Part shown: positions 1 to 14,014 of the stretch, in pieces
Layout: each line of letters starts with the position of its first letter
Position numbering within the stretch: position 1 is the first letter of the stretch
Source: Lingula anatina
Taxonomy: Eukaryota; Brachiopoda; Lingulata; Lingulida; Lingulidae
Length of the DNA: 64,000 nt
Assembly (NCBI RefSeq): GCF_001039355.2
Contig: NW_019776099.1
Span: 49,308 to 113,307 of the forward strand
Reading direction: 5' to 3'
The notes under the pieces: generated by a model
The model's database searches: none
The model's input: the letters and a program-made list of their open reading frames with translations, nothing else
What the model was told of the DNA's origin: nothing
Translations under genes and position numbers: made by a program

Positions 1-804
1 TGTGGTGTTTTGAGAAAAGATGCATATAAAAAACGTCCACAGATGTCTGTTTGTAGCTGCCAGCATAAATTGCAGGTTTGATATTCATGAATTTCCGTTC
101 AAAAGTTAATTGTTCTCGTTATTTTTCGCTTAGAGTACTGAAATAGAAGTCATTGTGAAATAAAGGAATTAAGTCATTGTTTGGGGGGGGGGGGTAAGTC
201 CTTCCTTCTGTCTTCCGGCTCATTTTATTATAATGTATTAATATGTAATTAAAATACCCAAAAAAAAAAATTCACTTTGAAAATATAATTATAGAATAGC
301 CGATTTGATGTTAAATGGGAATTTGTGTATTTATATTAGAGAAATATGGATAACTACTCTTAACTTTTTAGACCCAGACCTTTATTTCTACTGAAGACCC
401 AATAGAAAAACTGTAATTTAATGGATTTATTTTACTCATTGGCAATATAGGCCTGCAGGGACGACGCGTCTTCTCTCCATCTTTCAATCCATTGCGGGAT
501 TAAGTGGTCTTGCTTTCACCGAGGATCATCTATTCGCAATTACACCTGTAAAAGTACAATTAATAAAAGTTCATAAAAGTGGATTACTGATCATTTAAAC
601 ATATGATTTTTTTTTTTTTTTTTTTTTTGTAAAATATTTTCAATCCCTATACGTACAGTATTGCACATGTATACTAAGAATCCGACGTAGTCTTCGTTTC
701 GGTAATGCCATTTTAAGTTCAGCTTGACACAGTTCTGGCAATTATTCATTTCCATCATGTTGTTCTAAAGAATTGATACATTTTTATTTGTTTACCTTCT
801 GAAT

Positions 805-845
<41 letters not shown>

Positions 846-3800
846 GGATGTCGTCAACTTTTAGGGTCACAAGCCAGACTTTTGCGGTTGTCTAAGTCCG
901 CCTTCTCTGATAAAAAAAGAGCTATTAAAAAACCTATCCTTTAAGGGTTTCAGTGGTAACAATAATCATTTTTTCTGTAAGGTCTTTAAGGACACATCAT
1001 ATTATAAACAGCAGCCAGAAACTCATGTTTTCCTTTACTCCCTTAAAGATGAGATAACGTTACTTAAACTATAAAAAACAAGCAAACACCGAAGTCAGAC
1101 TATTAATATCTTCTAAATAGCTTACCCATAAAAACTCTCTTAAAGATGACGATATACTTGTATTGTCATTAAATCTGACTCAACCAAAGTTGGAGATTAC
1201 ATCAAAGATAATCACCAGATGCATGGTGGCAGGCTTCCACTTTTTACGGTAGTTTTAAACATTTTTTTAAATTTTGCACCTATGAAAATGCTAGACTATA
1301 TTTCGACAAGCTACTTTGGGTGTTCGACAAAATGGAAATTCAACCTGGTGTATAACATGCGTCTTTAAGAAATCTTTTGTGAAGAATGTCTTCGACATAG
1401 ATCAAGTTTCTTTTTAAAAAAAATTGGTTATCTTTAATATTCATGTATCATGCAAAAATTCGTTGATTCTTAGATATCTTATTAAATATCTTAATATTCT
1501 CGTGGTAGGCCTACTTAATTTTGCAAAATGCATGAAAAAAGCACAAACAAGTTCAAAATCCAAGATTTTCTCTTTTGCAAAAAAAAAAAAAAAAAAAAAA
1601 AAAGATCAATGGACATAGACTCTTTGTTTAATGATTGTAGGATATTGGATTTCACTTTCAATTTCAAAAAACAACATTTGGATACCTAAATATAAATTAC
1701 ACAACTAGAAAATAACATGAATCTCAATATTTAACTAACTAGATTGCTTCTTAGAATGAAACACGGAATTCCCATAAATGACTATAACATCGTTGAAAAT
1801 TGCATCATTTTGGCAGACGTCATAACATCTTTTCTGCAAACACTAATTCCCATGCCTCAATAATTTCAAACTACAAAAATGGGAAATCATCTGAGAGACG
1901 GCATTCAAAATCATAATATCATAATAATAATAATAATGACTAAATAAATAAATAGATAGATAAATAAAAAACAATGGTGCTCCTGAAGCAAATACCAAGC
2001 CCTTCTCTTTTCTTCTCTTCCTATGACAACTTTCACTTAAAAGAATGTAGCATGGGGTTCCATCCGTGTATGGGAAAATATAATATCGCAAGTACAGAGA
2101 ACCACTGTTCTGAAAAATTAACGAGTGTGCCGCTTCTGATGACAACAAAGACATCAGGTGAGCGGTGCATTCCAAACATATTTCACAACCTAATAGCAAA
2201 GTTCCTTAAAACTTTGAGAAATGTCCACGGAAGTTAAACTGTAATAATTTTCAAAGAGAAGCATTTGAAGTTAAGTAGACGAATTCAGGTGATCACTATC
2301 CCGGTATTAATGGGGCTTAAACTAGTGCAGGTGAACTATGGATCTGACAAAGGAATCCATTTAGGTATCGAAATATTGCTGGGGTTATTCAGCTAGTTTT
2401 TGATGTGTATTCAAGTCTGCATATTAGGCCTATCTATTCAGGTGGAAACACATGCAACAGTAGCCTATGTCATTTAAATATAAAGCTCCACGTTCGTGTC
2501 AGTAAAAATTATATCATAAAATTGCAAATTCATGGCCGTTACTTATGGTCAAACACTCCTACTACATGTAGTTAACATTATGGCAGTAGGTATTTGATAT
2601 AAAAAATAAATGACATGATTGTTGGATATGTCCTGTCTCATAATATTACGTAAAAGTGTAGTTATATTACAGGATATTGTACAGATCCCCCAAAAGAAGA
2701 TGTCAGTTGTTATTTTGATCATAACGATATTTATTAAGCAGAAAAAAAATTGTCCAAAGGAGTCCATTTGAATAAATTAAATATGTATGCGATAAAGAAA
2801 GTTGTAGAGCTATTTAAGCAAAGAAATCTCTCCGTTATTAGGGGCACTTGCCGAAGAAGTTTGCGAGGCATCCCTTATATTTTCTCTGCACTTAATTGCG
2901 ATTTTGTGCTGTCCATTTTTCAAAATTTGAGTGCATTTATAAAAATGAGACTCGCACAGGATTTAGGATTTTTACAGAACATGCCCTCGATAACCACATG
3001 TTTGTGTTATTATCCTTCTCACTTCCGTCTCTTTTACCTGGTAAAATGACAAAAGCAACTATGGCATCAGGGTTCAAGATTAACAACAGATTGAAATGTG
3101 ACACCTGGAGTAACACAGAAGCACAAATAAGTTTCTATAAGCGTGGAATACATAAACAGCGATCTGCCGAGCACATGTCCCAAGGGCGACATACCAGTAC
3201 TTTTAGACACTTCCCCCTCCCCCGACTTCAGGCGCCGGTCGTACAATAACCTGTTTAAACCAATATCGAATTTGAGCCTGAACGATTTTTTTTCACTTCC
3301 TGGTCGTTCAAGCCTCGCCTTGCCTAAACTGACAAAGGCCTCCTTTTGCCCCCCCCCCCCCCCTCCATAGCACTTGTTATTGTTTCAAGCAGTTTATCAT
3401 ATTAAATGTATGCTCTTTACAATCTTGGATTATCCCAGTACGTTATCAATCATTTATCTCGGATGTCCCTGCTCATCTCGAGTGAACTGAGGTAACTGTA
3501 TCATGGCTTTGATAACTGATACTAGGGTATCTCTTAACAACGTGCAGTGAGCTTGATAAACCACACCGCAACCCCCTCCTTACATAAGTCGTGCACTTTC
3601 ACGTGACTATACTATTGTTAAATGGAACGTTTTTTTTTCTATAGAGATGTTCATGAATATTTACAACTGCAAATACTTCCTCCGAGTGATGTTTTCTTGA
3701 TGAAATGAAAAGGGGTTGAGTGGGTGGGGAATAGAGGGGTGCCTTAGATTAAAGCAAGGATGCACACCTTTAAAAAAATTTTCGTTTCTTTTTTTTTTTT

Positions 3801-4150
3801 AAGCTTTCGCCTCATTGTTTTTTTTTTCTTTGTTCCACGATATTCATTTTATTCTTTTTTCTCTTCTCAAATGTTTAGCGCGTCACACACAGTTGTCCTT
3901 TTAACCCAAACGCCAAACAATCAAACAAAGCCAGGCAACGGGTACTTAGCCTACAATCTTCTATAGATTTCGTATTGATTTTACCTCTGTGCATTATCAA
4001 AACTTACGAAACAATCACCAGACACTTATTTGAGCAATGATGGGGCGTATTTGTGATTTTAAAGGGGGTGGGGTGATGTTGCATAAACGAACAGGAGGGG
4101 CAGGTGCTGACACGTGCATGTAAAGTGCAAGAGTGCTCTCACGTGTTCAT
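1..4150. other. Gene-poor AT-rich spacer
   Basis: No convincing coding region on either strand: open frames are short, low-complexity and have no recognisable domain. It holds homopolymers (G run near 183-193, T run near 607-628, A run near 1580-1602, C run near 3350-3363), a CT dinucleotide tract (about 811-840) and two TAGGCCTA palindromes (1506, 2425). It probably contains upstream flanking DNA of the fasciclin gene; no enhancer can be defined by eye. Confidence 0.6.
811..840. repeat. (CT)n microsatellite
   Basis: About 15 CT units directly visible; no associated gene. Confidence 0.95.
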
Positions 4151-4156
4151 ATTTCA

Positions 4157-4163
4157 TATAAAG
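4157..4163 (+). promoter_or_regulatory. TATA box of the fasciclin-repeat gene
   Basis: TATAAAG lies about 120 bp before the ATG at 4280. That would put transcription start near 4185-4195 and give a 5' UTR of about 90 nt. Position and motif are seen; function is inferred. Confidence 0.55.
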
Positions 4164-4279
4164 CAGCTCCACGGGTCTGCTCACATTGTCATAGTTGTCG
4201 CACAGGTAACACACATAGGACCTGTTGAGACGTGTCGGGTTACAGGTGCAACCCCAAACGAAATATTCTCGTTCACATA

Positions 4280-7200
4280 ATGCAGTTTGTCGCAGTGGTG
4301 TTGCTGAGTTTCTGGGCCTGCTGTAGCCACGGTGCCGAGCTGCACAGGCTGCACTGGTCAGAGAACGTCCAGACAAAACTTGACCCCCTGACTTTGAAGC
4401 AGCATGCTCCTCCGTCGGGCAACATTGTCCAGTTGGCCGAAAAACTGGGGGCCAAGACACTGGTCAAGCTTGTCAAGGATGCAGGACTTCAAGGTGCACT
4501 GTCAGGCAAAGGTAAGGCGACAGGGCCGAAACAGGCCGACATGCTTTTGCAGAGGTAGGGCTTGATCTTTAATGAATAGAATTGGGGAGAGCATCTCAGT
4601 TGTTTCCTCTGTCTACAGCCAGAATACTCCATTTTGATCCAACAATTGTATTGTAGGGGTTACAGAGCAGGAATGCATTCAGTCATTGTTTATTGTTAGA
4701 ACATAACATTAGCCGTAATGTCTTTCATGTTTCATATCTATGACAATAGATAAATAGTGTCAACAAAAGCTTGCATAAGCAACATTGTGTTAGGTGCGAC
4801 TGCTCTGCTGTGACAAACTCCGATTAAGCTAAAAAAAGGAACACTACTCAATCATATCAAAAAAATGAGATAATCATTAAACACACACAAAAAAAAAAAA
4901 AAACAATTAAAAACATCAATACAAGCCACATTCAGCTTACAAAACATATTCATATCAACTATCTTTTCTCCGATTCTAATTTCTGTGAAATAAAATGAAA
5001 TTTCAAAATTTGATAATTTCTAGGCCCTTTCACCGTGTTTGGGCCGACTGACAAGGCGTTTAAGGCTCTACCAAAGGCAGTGTTAGATCTGCTGATGGCG
5101 AACAAAACGGCGCTGCAGGAAGTCCTGAAATATCACGTTATACTTGGGGACATTTTTTCCAGTCAGCTGAAGAACAACCTGATTGCCAGTTCACTGCAAG
5201 GTGCCCCGATCAGGGTGAACATTTACAAAGACGGAAAAGTGCGTGATTTTGTTACTTATTCAGAGATGTTCAGAATTTTGGCTATTAGATTGCAATTTTT
5301 AAGTGCTACATTGCAGGCAAAGTTTTTCGTGACACAAAGTTAAAAACCTATATCTTGCACCAACACAAGCATGTGTTAAGAGTTAAAATCTTATTTCTTT
5401 ATTTACCAACAGTCAGTGTAAATTGTACACTTCCATATTTTCTGTCTGTGTATTAATCAGGTGATCACTGCCTCAGGGTGCGAGGTCATCTTGCCTGACC
5501 AGAACGCCACCAACGGGGTTATTCATGTGGTGGACAAGGTCCTGTTCCCAGTCCCAGTGGGTACAATAGTTGGTACGGCAGTGGCGAACCACGACTTCAG
5601 GACGCTCGTTTTGGCCGTAACTAAGGCTAGCTTGACCGGTGCATTATCAGGTGAGAGAGAAGTACCTCGGCTAACCGCCGTGCTTTCATTTTTCTGTTTT
5701 CGTATCGAATTTGTCGTGACGTTCTTAAAGTCGTCTCCCATTTATTTTAATAATTTAACATTGGTGTATTTTATTAAGACTTCAGAATAAACTGGAAGGG
5801 AGATCCTAATTAAAACTTTTCTTTTGTGAAGATTGGGAATTTCTTTGAAAACGGAAGATAATTATTAGCCGAAACATAGTGCCTTCAGATACATAATTTA
5901 ACAAAAATTGTTCTAATTTTCCAAAAAAAAAAAAAAAAAAAAATTCATCCAGAAAGATAATTTGTTCCATATCTTTACAGCTAAAGGACCCTTCACCGTA
6001 TTCGCCCCTACAAACGAAGCATTCAGTAAGTTACCTCCTGGAGCATTTGACCGACTTCTCCACAACGTCACCGAGCTGACTCAGGTCCTCCTATACCACG
6101 TTGTCAACGGGTCATTCTACAGTGCAGGCCTGTCCAACGGAGATGTCAAGACGTTGAATGGAAAATCTGTCACTATCAAGCTTAACCACGACGGTGAGAG
6201 TTTGGAAACTTATCCGCGTGTTGTTGATCCAAAACATATTCACTACATTAGTCGTAAAAATATATTGAATTTTCCATCACGCCCGTTTTGGATGTAATTA
6301 TGTGAATTATTCAATTTTAAAACCGAAATTGTGCATTGTCACTACAACCTCTTAAACCTGGCCAAATTCATTGTAAATGCAGTATTCCCTGTCAACATCT
6401 CATCAAATAATATTTAGAGTCATCAAAACTAAATAATCGCTGAAATAACGAATATGCTGTAGTGCATAGCATTTCAAAATCCGTTATTTTTTAAAGCAGT
6501 TAAGTTGATTTTAAAGTTTCATAAACCATCCAAAATTACCATGAACATTTTATTTTAATCCTGTCTCCAGCTGGTGTATTGGTCAACACCGCCAGAGTCG
6601 TAATAGCTGATGTTTCCACCACTAACGGTGTTATCCATGCCATTGACGAGGTTCTCCTTCCTCCCGCGCTTCGGCAAAAAATAATGGAATCACACACCAA
6701 GAACCTAGCTGAACCTATTGAGAACCTAGATCAACTAGACGAGCATCGGGCAAATCCGACTGAAAACATTGTTCAGCTGGCTACGAAGTTGGGTGCTACA
6801 ACGTTGGTCAAATTGCTTCAAGATGCTGGACTCGTAGGAGCATTGGGTGGACCAGGTAGGACCTTGCTTGCCATTCACAACAAACTGGGAGAAATGGCGT
6901 CAAATCATGTTTTCTTTTATTCTCGTCACGCACAAAAGGTTCCTTCTTCTTCGACGGAGTAATTTTAAGATAGAGTAATAGACCATTTGAATAAGGGATC
7001 ACTTTCATATAGTGTTTTTGTCAAGTTAGCGAAATATCCTAAGCATCTGGCGCAAAAGTACAGGCGTGAACTCGCAGACAGTGCTGGTTTCTTTTCACCA
7101 TGCCTCAACTCCTTTCATAGAACATGGTTTCTATGAAGAGACTTAAAACTTTTCAGATATCACTGGTATATGAATCTTCATGTGGGTAGTCATGGTTGTG

Positions 7201-10200
7201 CATCAAGATAGCATTTATTAAGACGTTAAGAACTATTTATTTACATTGCCTTATTTTTCGTATTTTCCCACAAATTCTAGGGCCGTTTACAGTATTCGGT
7301 CCCTCAAACCAGGCATTCAACGCCTTGCCAAACAAAGTCATTGACCAGCTCAAGTCAAATGTCACTGCTCTGCAGGAGGTCCTCAAGTACCACGTGATCA
7401 GTGGTGACGTATTCTCCAGCCAGTTGAAGAATGACATGACGGCAAATTCCCTACAGGGTTCTCCCATCAGGATAAATATCTATGGAACCGACACCAAGGT
7501 ATGCAGTGTGCGAAAGCCGTTTTAACGGAATAAACTTTATAGAATGATGATCGTGTTAGTTTGAAACGCCATTATCATATAAAAACGTCTGGCGTATGAG
7601 AATTTTTTAATCTTTCTCCTGAGTTCTTCCTCTTTTTTGAACTACAAGCTAGCTTCGCGTGCGTTTCAGGTTATTACTGCAGATGGCTGCAAGGTTGATC
7701 TTGCTGACCAAAATGCCACAAACGGAGTCATCCACGTAGTTGACAAGGTTTTGTATCCTATTCCATCCGGGACAATCGTGGATCTGGCCAAAAGTGACAA
7801 ACACTTTAGTACCCTGGTATCATTGGTAGTTAAAGCGAATTTGGCTGGGACACTTTCAAGTAAGTTGAACCAATATTGGGTTGATGGAGACATTTGGACA
7901 CCTTCCCTTAATTTTTTCACAATGTAACGTTTAATTTTCACTTTTATTATTATTATTATCATTACATCCGAAATATATGTTTTTCATATGTGTGATTACC
8001 GTTTCAAAGCAGGGACGTGGTCCTTCGATGTTTTAGCTCTCGGTTCTTTAGTTAAACCGCCTTCAGGGTAGTTCTTTTTTATTAGAAATCAGATAACTTG
8101 TGTCACCGGGTGTCTAGATGAACCAGCGATCAGAATGTTTAAAGCAAAGTTAGTTACAACTGTTTTATGATCCTCTGTTGATGCGTGTAGACCGATTCCG
8201 GTCTCAGATACCCCACGTCTGAACACACCATAACCAGAATCTTTACATCATTTAACCTGTACTTCCCTAAGCGACTTTCTTTTTTTACAGGTGCCGGGCC
8301 ATTCACAGTTTTTGCCCCCACTAATGAGGCGTTCGAAAAACTACCTGCAGACGTTCTTAACAAGCTCGTGAGTAACGTAACGGCCCTGGGGCTTGTGCTC
8401 AGGTACCACGTTGTTCAAGGGACCGTCTACAGCGCCGGCCTCGTTAACGGAGAAATGGTGCCGACGGTTAATGGAGCCAAGCTGACCGTGAACATTAGTT
8501 CTTCTGGTGAGTTTCGTGTGTTCTCCCCCCCCCTCCCCCACCACTTTGCAAATCAGCAAAATTAAAAAAAAGGTGCAATATTACAGGCACGACGAATCGA
8601 CTTGTTCGATGAGTGCCTATTTCCTTGTGTATGTTCGTTCGTTATAAAAAAGGTGTTGTTTTTTATTTTGGATAATTATAATATTTGGAGTTTTAAAAGG
8701 TTTTACAAATGAATCATTTTACATTGGTCAATCGAATCCCAGTAAATAGAGAAAACCCAGTATAACAACACTTGGGGAACTTGATTGATTGTTTTCTTTT
8801 ACAGCTGGTGTCCTAATAAACAGTGCTCGAGTGGTGATGGCAGATTTATCCACCACCAACGGCGTTGTCCATGTCATAGATTCGGTGCTTATACCCCCAA
8901 CGATGTGGGAAGACCTCTTGGTGCCAGCAGAATCATCTATTGATGAAATAGGTAGGTTCGGTGAGAGCGGCCCATTTGCATTTTGACTTCACACATACAT
9001 ACATGCACACACACACACACTTATAAATCGCGGACTTCATTTCTACTGCACAGTGCTTTTTTTTAATAATTAGGGAATTCTTATGTATAAGTGATCAACA
9101 TTACTTTTTATTTAAAATATGTATCGAATCTTTCATAGGCCTATAATTATTAAAAATGAAAACTAAGTAAATGAAGAATTATTCTAAACTGACTTTAAGT
9201 TTTATTTTGTTTTTATTGTTAATATTCAATGTCCCCCTCCATTTATTCTTTTTTTGCTTAATAGAAGAAACGAACACTGCAGAGTCGCCGAGATTCAATA
9301 TCTTAGACCTGGCAGACAATTTAGGCGCGCACACTTTAGTACAACTAGTTCAGACCGCTGGTCTGGGCTCTGCGTTACGATACGGCAAAGGTAAGTCGAT
9401 GTCGGACCCAACTTTTACAAAGCAAGTCTTCTGTTTTTTTTCTTGTACCAGCTGAACATGTTTCAACCTTTTCTTTACTTTAGAGATACTCTTTAGTTTT
9501 TTTATGAAAAACCTTTATCAAGAGTGGTCTTGGTGGCAATAGTTCCAAGTTTAAGAGCAATATTTAATAAAGCTTTTCTTGTGAAAAGCCGTCACCACTT
9601 CGGAATTACATTCTGACCTCTGGGTCTGGTAGTCTGTTACAGAATTACTTTCATTTTGTAGACCATTTTAGGGGAAGTGGTGTCTATATAGAGGTGAGGT
9701 CCCAAACCCAGAATCTCAGGGTGTCTCACAAAAGGCCCATACAATATCTCACCCTAATACAACCTCGCCCTTCCTTTTATAGGTCCCTTCACAGTGTTTG
9801 GTCCAAGTGACGCAGCTTTTAAAAAACTTAAGCCAGAGATAGTGATGCACTTATTGTCCAATGTGACAGCTCTTAAGGAGGTGCTGGAATACCACGTGAT
9901 TGCTGAAGACGTGTACTCCAGTCAACTAAAGAACGATCTGGTTGTCAAGTCAATGCAGGGAGCCGGTGTGAGAGTGAACATATATGGAGAGGTATAGGCC
10001 TTCCACCCAGTTGACTACCTCCCTCCCCTCTCTCTCTCTCTTTCTCGCTCTCTCTCTTTCAAGTACCTCTATGGATCAAATCGGATCGTGCAGATATTAT
10101 TTAAATACATAACCTAACTGTCTTTTTGAAAATAAAAATACACTGAATGAATGCCTTTTAGATTTTTCAAAATTTTCTCCTGAACACCTTCAGAAAATAA

Positions 10201-11481
10201 CCGCCTCTGGCTGCCCAATATCCAAGGCTGACCAGAACGCCACAAACGGCGTCATTCACGTGCTGGACTGCGTTATGACCTCAATCCCTACGATGAACGC
10301 CGCGGAATTGGTGGCTAGTTTAAAGGATTTCAAGACTCTGAAACTAGCGTTGCAACATGCTGGGCTGGTTAATACACTATCTGGTAAGGTTTCTGTTGAA
10401 ATTGTAGCAATAAGTGTTATATTTTTCGATGTCCTCTGTAAATCTTATGGCTGCTGTTAATTTTTTTCAGTATAAAAATATGAAAAGTAAACTTAAGAGG
10501 TGAGCTGCCATTCAAAGTGACTTTCTAACCTCTTCTTGAAGTGGGATAGGCTTCTTGGCGTTATGGTTTTTGTAGCATCTTCATGGTTTTTAAATACTTG
10601 GTAATTAAAGAAGTCCGGATCGTGTGAAGGGGGCTTTTTGTTCCTTCAAACTAGATATTCAGATTATATCATTAACGATTTCTCATCATCTGTATGAGGT
10701 CTCAGACCATGTCAACGAACGCTACTCTTTTCAAATAATACTTGTAAAATGCGAATTCTTATATTGGCTCATTCATATATGTACATTTTTTTTTAATTAA
10801 GGTTCCGGGCCTTTCACGATTTTCGCGCCCACAGATGTCGCATTCAACGCACTGCCCCCTGGTATGTTGGATCATCTGCTGCACAACGTCACAGCACTGA
10901 CGCAGGTTCTGACATACCACGTGGTCAAGGGCACCTTTTACAGCGCAGGGCTGAAGAGTGGTGACGTCAGAACGGTCAACGGGAAATCAGTCAAAGTTGA
11001 TGTGCAAGCTGATGGTAAATTTCCCCTCTCTCTCTTTCTAGATCTTTGTCAGACCTTTTCTTCGCTGCGACCCAACCTACTTAGACAATGTGGAGCAGGT
11101 TAACATGTTTTTCGTTTTGTAGATACTTGCCAGTATTTCGTTTTTTGTCCCTTGAACGTGGTTTAGATCATGGCTCTCGATCTCAGACACACAGACCTTC
11201 TCTTCTCTATTACCATTATTGTGATAAAGATTGACATTTCTGTGATTAAATAATAGAATTACAGTAAGTTGAGATGTGATCAATATCCTACGACATCTCT
11301 TTTGCTTTTTTCAGGAATGATCAAGTTGAACGGAAACAGCTATGTGGTTTGGCCTGACACGAGTGTCTCAAACGGCGTTATCCATTCCATAAATCAAGTT
11401 CTGTTGCCTCCAACGTTTAAAGACATTTCACATCCTTCAATGAAGAATTTGATAATGACAAATAAATTTACAAAATTATAG
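4280..11481 (+). CDS. Secreted six-FAS1-domain (fasciclin-repeat) protein, 14 exons
   Basis: Exons: 4280-4511, 5024-5238, 5461-5650, 5981-6193, 6571-6855, 7281-7498, 7670-7859, 8291-8506, 8805-8951, 9265-9390, 9783-9991, 10194-10383, 10802-11014, 11315-11481. All introns are GT-AG with matching phase; total 2811 nt, 936 aa, stop TAG. The ATG at 4280 gives a signal peptide (MQFVAVVLLSFWACCSHGAE); the frame extends upstream only through a GTG. Six FAS1 domains start near residues 48, 184, 349, 485, 645 and 780, each with the first conserved box (PFTVFxPT/S), the YHV motif and the second box (NGVIHxxD). Many N-glycosylation sequons; no EMI domain, GPI signal or membrane segment. The family (TGFBI, periostin, fasciclin-1) acts in cell adhesion and matrix, so a secreted matrix or adhesion role is inferred. 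TGFBI and periostin have four FAS1 domains; this has six. Confidence 0.92.
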
Positions 11482-11568
11482 CATATATCATATAAGGACA
11501 CTTCCCCTGAAATTAAAATATCAACGCCAAGTCGACGCATATAATGTTAGTGAGTTAAAGGTTGGACA

Positions 11569-11574
11569 AATAAA
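11569..11574 (+). terminator. Polyadenylation signal of the fasciclin-repeat gene
   Basis: AATAAA 88 bp after the TAG stop, the first canonical signal downstream. Confidence 0.65.
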
Positions 11575-12302
11575 ACAATCTGTTGAAGTTTAACACGGCG
11601 GTTGCAGCAGATACTACTGCTTGGCTTGTGAACTAGGCAAGAACACCTAGACTAAGTGACAATCAATGAATAGACGGTACAATTTAGCACCGAATCTGCC
11701 ACTTTAATTTGTATATAGATGTGCATTGTAGAGGACCGACTCGTCGTGTCAACAATGGGTGTAAAAATTGCAGGCGATTTATTTTTAGTGGAAGGGTTGG
11801 CAGACCCAAGCCCAGATAACTAATTGCATGATTTCAAGTACATGCCAATTAAATCTTATCTTTCAGGGCACGAATAATAAAAAAAAAAGATGGAGATCAT
11901 TAAATAATGTTATGTAACAACAACAACAGCCTATCAAATATAGAGTACAGAATATGTACAGCATCTTGAATAAAAGTAAGTGTCTTACATACTATTTGAA
12001 ATTACATTTTATTCATTTTTTTTCTTTTTCTTAAGTTATCCATTACAGGTTTTCTTGTTCTACTCTCCTGTGTTCTTTTCTTTGTTTTTTCTTCAAAATT
12101 AGGATCTAGCAAATTACATTTATCTTGATAACCACCAAATGAAAATAGACCTATTATGATAACCGCAAAATATCAGAACTCATGCAGGTTACCCCGTGCC
12201 CCTTCTCCCACTCTGCAAGTCAAGTTGAGGCCACTGTTGTTACTGATATCCCCCCGGGGACACTGGTCTGAAATATAAGAAAATCAGATTATAGCCTATT
12301 TA

Positions 12303-12453
12303 TAGCCAGGGGGGTTCGGGGGGTTCGAAAGAACCGCCCCTTTTGCTGGGAAAAGGTCCACTCTGGGTATAATTTGATCTAGGTACATGAAGTTTTTAAG
12401 GGAAAAGGTCCACTTTTTCAGAAAAAGGACACCCCTTTTGAAATTGCTGGCTA
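12303..12453. mobile_element. MITE-like element or fragment
   Basis: About 150 bp bounded by the inverted heptamers TAGCCAG (12303-12309) and CTGGCTA (12447-12453). Inside, AAAAGGTCCACT occurs twice (near 12352 and 12403). No coding capacity. Terminal inverted repeats are seen; mobility is inferred. Confidence 0.4.
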
Positions 12454-13161
12454 CGGGCCTATTAGAACTGAACAGTTAGAGCCCTTTTCGGCAACGTTAA
12501 AACATGCCTCTTCAAATTTTGTCGTTTTGTTTAGAAATCATATTTCTACAGGTATATATGTACATTTTATTGGAATGCAGATACTGAATAGGCCTATTCC
12601 CTGTCATGCTGTTTTAAGAATAGGCCTATAAACTGAATAGGCCCTATTATGATTTGGACATTTTGCTTATTAAACGACTCAATAAAATGAAGTAGGCCTA
12701 GGTCTAAATCTTAATTTGGAATTTAAAATATCACACAAAGTGCAACAAACAGGACAAATATAGGACCATCCTGTTGGGAAACATGTAGGGCCTAACAGGA
12801 ACGCATACGGGGGGGATGTTTAATGATTTTACAAGGAACCCCTGTTAGGCCTGTAAATTGAAAAAAAAAAGAAGTAAAAATACAACGAATATATGAGGCA
12901 TATAAGCTGCCTACCTTTGTAAAACTGAACAATAACCTGGGTGTGACAAAGAAATCATTTTGTTTAACCCTTTTACATGCATAGGCCTAGCCTATAGCCT
13001 ATGTAGGCTAAGTGGATATTAATTATCTCCTATGGCAATGCCGTACGTAGGCCTACATTTTTGTTTCTATTTTTAAAAGTTTCCACTACCTGGGTAGGCC
13101 TATCGGTATTTACCATTTAGTCACAAGATGTTGGTCACATATAGAACCATATATAGCCTAT

Positions 13162-13200
13162 CAGGGGCGGATCCAGGATTATTTGAAGGGGGATCCGCGG
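13162..13200. repeat. Interspersed repeat fragment with GCGGATCC inverted pair
   Basis: GCGGATCC near 13167 is followed by its inverse GGATCCGC near 13191, with a G run between. The motif resembles high-copy repeats of many marine invertebrate genomes; that comparison is from general recollection, not a search. Confidence 0.35.
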
Positions 13201-13956
13201 ATGAGAAGGGTAGGCCTAACAGCATGCCCTGCCAAAATGGGCCCCGCCAAAATGTCAAGGAATGACGAGCCAGGCGTCCTTATTTTTCTGCACCCTGAAT
13301 CTCATTTAAACTTCATTACATAGCATGTTTTCATGCCATGGAACTGTCCAACGGCTGGTTAAAAAGCACTGCTGATTTCATGCAGACGACATAACATCTC
13401 ACCTGTCGCAATTGCCAAAAACATCTCGTACAATCACGCGTTATCATAACGTAACGTTCTATGAATGTTGCCGTTTCCAAACGTATATATGTCTGCATAG
13501 TGTTACTCGTCTAGTGAAGACACAATATCATATGCTTTACTTATAAACAGAAAAAGAATAATTAAATAAGTCTTAATGAAGACAGAAACAAATATTGACA
13601 GTACGGATTTGGTCCGACACAAGTTCAACACGCCACACTTATGCAACTCCCAGAGGTCACAGTCATAATGCAGACGATGTAACAGGGACTAAGATTGCAG
13701 GCCTGAGTTTACAGTTAAATAGGGCCGATAGAAGGTAAAGCATAATCCACGTAGTACTAAAATATGTTCAATATGTTAGTGCCACTTGCGAGACTTAAAT
13801 TGAGTTGAACTTAAATTGCTGCTGAGTAGGCCTACTCGCAACCTTGGACGGAGTGGTGAATATATCCCAACTTAAAATTGATACTTAATTGTGTAGTTTT
13901 TGCCAAAATGTAACATACCTAACAGCATGAACATTCATGCATTTATTTACCTGTCT

Positions 13957-13960
<4 letters not shown>

Positions 13961-14011
<51 letters not shown>
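13961..14011. repeat. (TA)n microsatellite
   Basis: About 25 TA units, immediately followed by a G/C-rich repeat fragment (14013-14115). Confidence 0.95.

Positions 14012-14012
<1 letters not shown>

Positions 14013-14014
<2 letters not shown>

Noticed and set aside
1843-3370. Several overlapping open frames of 60-118 codons on both strands
   Set aside because: AT-rich low-complexity translations, no domain, no splice partners, mutually overlapping.
4059-4476. Minus-strand frames opposite fasciclin exon 1
   Set aside because: Antisense shadow of a well-supported signal-peptide and FAS1 exon.
12303-12453. GGTTCGAAA as a tRNA B box
   Set aside because: No A box, acceptor stem or anticodon arm at the right distance; it lies within a repeat.
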